A stretch of DNA of 42,494 bases, taken from assembly GCA_031280125.1 (NCBI GenBank), contig JAITHE010000109.1:1-42494 (forward strand). Reading direction: 5' to 3'. Within the stretch, counting starts at the first letter, position 1. Each line of letters opens with the position of its first letter. Below are positions 41,107 to 42,494 of this stretch, piece by piece. Source of the stretch: Treponema sp. Its GTDB lineage: Bacteria; Spirochaetota; Spirochaetia; Treponematales; Breznakiellaceae. The notes beneath the pieces were generated by a model. It was not told the origin of the DNA and made no database searches. It was given only the letters and a program-made list of their open reading frames with translations. The position numbers were made by a program, and so were the translations under genes.

Positions 41107-42494
41107 TCCAGGGCGTTCACCGCCGCCAGATAGGCTTTAATGGAAGACTCGATGATGTCGGTGGAAACTCCCCGGCCGTTGTAGCGGCGGTCGTCCCAGG
41201 CTATCTTTACCATGGTTTCGCCCTGGCTGGCGGAACCGCCGGTGATGGCCCCGATTTCGTAGAGTTCCAGTTCCGGTTCCCTCCCGATGATCTGGTTGAT
41301 CGCCTTGTAGATTGAATCGATGGGGCCGTCCCCCAGGGACACCAGTTTCTGGAAGGTTCCGTCCTTGCGGCGGAGCCGGATCGTGCCGCTGGCCCCCAGG
41401 GCGCTTCCGGTGTTCACCGCCCAGTGATCCAGGGTCCAGGTTTCGGGAACCGCCGCGGCGCCCATGACCAGGGCCTCGATGTCCCGGTCGTTGACGGTTT
41501 TCTTTTTGTCCGCCAGGAGCTTGAATTCGGCAAAGACCTTTTCCAGGGCTTCGCCGTCCAAAGAAAAGCCCAAAAGCCCCAGCCGGTCTTCAAAGGCGTG
41601 GCGGCCCGAATGTTTGCCCAGAACCATTTGATTTTTGGCGATCCCCACCGATTCGGGGGTCATGATTTCGTAGGTTTCCCGGTTGGCCAGGACGCCGTGC
41701 TGGTGGATCCCCGCCTCGTGGGCAAAGGCGTTTTCGCCCACGATGGCCTTGTTGGGCTGAACCTTGACCCCCGTTACCTGGGTAACGAGGCGGCTCGCGC
41801 TGTAGATCTGGGCGGCGTCGATCCGGGTGTCCGCCCCGAAGAGATCCTTGCGGACCCGCAGGGACATGACGATTTCTTCCAGCGAGGCGTTCCCCGCCCG
41901 CTCACCGATGCCGTTTACCGTACATTCCGCCTGATCCGCCCCGGCGGCGACCGCCGCCAGGCTGTTGGCCACCGCCAGGCCCAGGTCGTTGTGGCAGTGA
42001 ACCGAAAGCCGGGCCTTTTCCATCCCAGGGGTATGTTCCTTGATGTACCGGACCCGCTCGCCAAATTCGCCGGGCATGGCGTAGCCCACGGTGTCGGGAA
42101 AATTCACCGTCAGGGCCCCGGCTTTGATCGCCCCGCCAAAGACCCGGCACACAAAATCCGGATCGCTGCGGAAGGCGTCCTCGGCGGAAAACTCCACGTC
42201 GGCGCAGAACTTTTTGGCGTAGGACACCGCCGCCGCCGCCTGTTCCAGCACCTCCTCTTCGGTCATTTTAAGCTTCCACTTCATGTGGACGGGGCTGGTG
42301 GCAAGAAACACGTGGATCCGGGGGGCGGTGGCTTTTGCCAGGGCTTCCCGGGCGGCGTCGATGTCCTTTTCCAGAGAACGGCAGAGCCCCGCCACGGCGC
42401 TGTCCCGGACTATCCCGGCGATGTCCCGGACCGATTCGAGGTCTCCGGGGCTGGAAGCGGGGAACCCCGCCTCGATCACGTCTACCCCAAGCTT
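41079..42494 (-). CDS. leuA: 2-isopropylmalate synthase, partial at window edge
   Basis: The first enzyme of leucine synthesis, condensing acetyl-CoA with 2-oxoisovalerate. The visible part has about 471 residues, reading without break to the window end, where [15 protein letters not shown] is in frame; perhaps 40 N-terminal residues are missing. The HMGL-like barrel keeps the metal-binding [15 protein letters not shown] segment, [14 protein letters not shown] and the [11 protein letters not shown] motif. The C-terminal LeuA regulatory domain (from about 340) holds [19 protein letters not shown] and [19 protein letters not shown]. Its stop codon lies in the 21-bp repeats, so the last residues (SSRTPV) are repeat-derived. 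A cimA remnant follows. Confidence 0.96.
   Translation of the reverse strand, partial: KLGVDVIEAGFPASSPGDLESVRDIAGIVRDSAVAGLCRSLEKDIDAAREALAKATAPRIHVFLATSPVHMKWKLKMTEEEVLEQAAAAVSYAKKFCADVEFSAEDAFRSDPDFVCRVFGGAIKAGALTVNFPDTVGYAMPGEFGERVRYIKEHTPGMEKARLSVHCHNDLGLAVANSLAAVAAGADQAECTVNGIGERAGNASLEEIVMSLRVRKDLFGADTRIDAAQIYSASRLVTQVTGVKVQPNKAIVGENAFAHEAGIHQHGVLANRETYEIMTPESVGIAKNQMVLGKHSGRHAFEDRLGLLGFSLDGEALEKVFAEFKLLADKKKTVNDRDIEALVMGAAAVPETWTLDHWAVNTGSALGASGTIRLRRKDGTFQKLVSLGDGPIDSIYKAINQIIGREPELELYEIGAITGGSASQGETMVKIAWDDRRYNGRGVSTDIIESSIKAYLAAVNALEWESSRTPV

Noticed and set aside
42489-42494. AAGCTT at the window end as a biological feature
   Set aside because: It is a HindIII site and may reflect how the sequence was cut or cloned. 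leuA simply runs off the edge.

Overview
The window is a gene-dense, G+C-rich bacterial segment that most likely comes from a Treponema-like spirochaete. The evidence is a cheA / cheW-cheR fusion / cheX cluster typical of treponemes, a tmRNA whose tag reads ANNDSYDYALAA, an mglB-mglA-mglC sugar transporter, BspA-type leucine-rich repeats, and many lipoproteins with relaxed lipoboxes. Neither the tmRNA nor the tRNA encodes its CCA end. No transposase, integrase, phage gene or CRISPR was seen.

Layout. 1-600: ssrA with its own promoter. 577-7198: MATE exporter, a small conserved ORF, a leucine-rich-repeat lipoprotein, a Skp/OmpH chaperone, a conserved hypothetical protein, and a CAP-domain lipoprotein. 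Between the last two lies the strangest stretch (5763-6337): a consensus promoter, a hairpin at the predicted 5' end, an 18-base homopolymer tract, a terminator-like hairpin, and an array of 14-bp dyads repeated every 21 bp that runs into the next promoter. 7352-11794: LacI-type regulator, (alpha/alpha)6 glycosidase-like protein, orphan mannose-family EIIA, M20 peptidase. 11953-16017: complete potABCD polyamine-type ABC transporter operon behind an attenuator-like leader. 16031-21575: a hypothetical protein, PhnP-like metallo-hydrolase, L28, LUD-domain protein, EamA transporter, FtsH. 21742-25978: chemotaxis operon without cheY. 26145-29535: tRNA-Val, HAD phosphatase, a dCache chemoreceptor. 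29643-33365: operon of a LamG/FN3 exported protein, a TPR protein and an HDOD protein. 33399-35833: UvrC and a hendecad coiled-coil protein. 35839-39509: mgl operon. 39637-42494: an HSL-type esterase, a decayed citramalate synthase remnant, and leuA, which is cut by the window edge.

The genes fit a motile carbohydrate- and polyamine-scavenging spirochaete: chemotaxis core plus receptor, a galactose/glucose-type transporter, a regulated glycosidase, and branched-chain amino acid synthesis. The most general signal is translational. About a dozen first genes lack a Shine-Dalgarno site and have a -10-like hexamer about 5-8 bases before the start codon, as expected of leaderless mRNAs. Other genes have strong AGGAGG-type sites.
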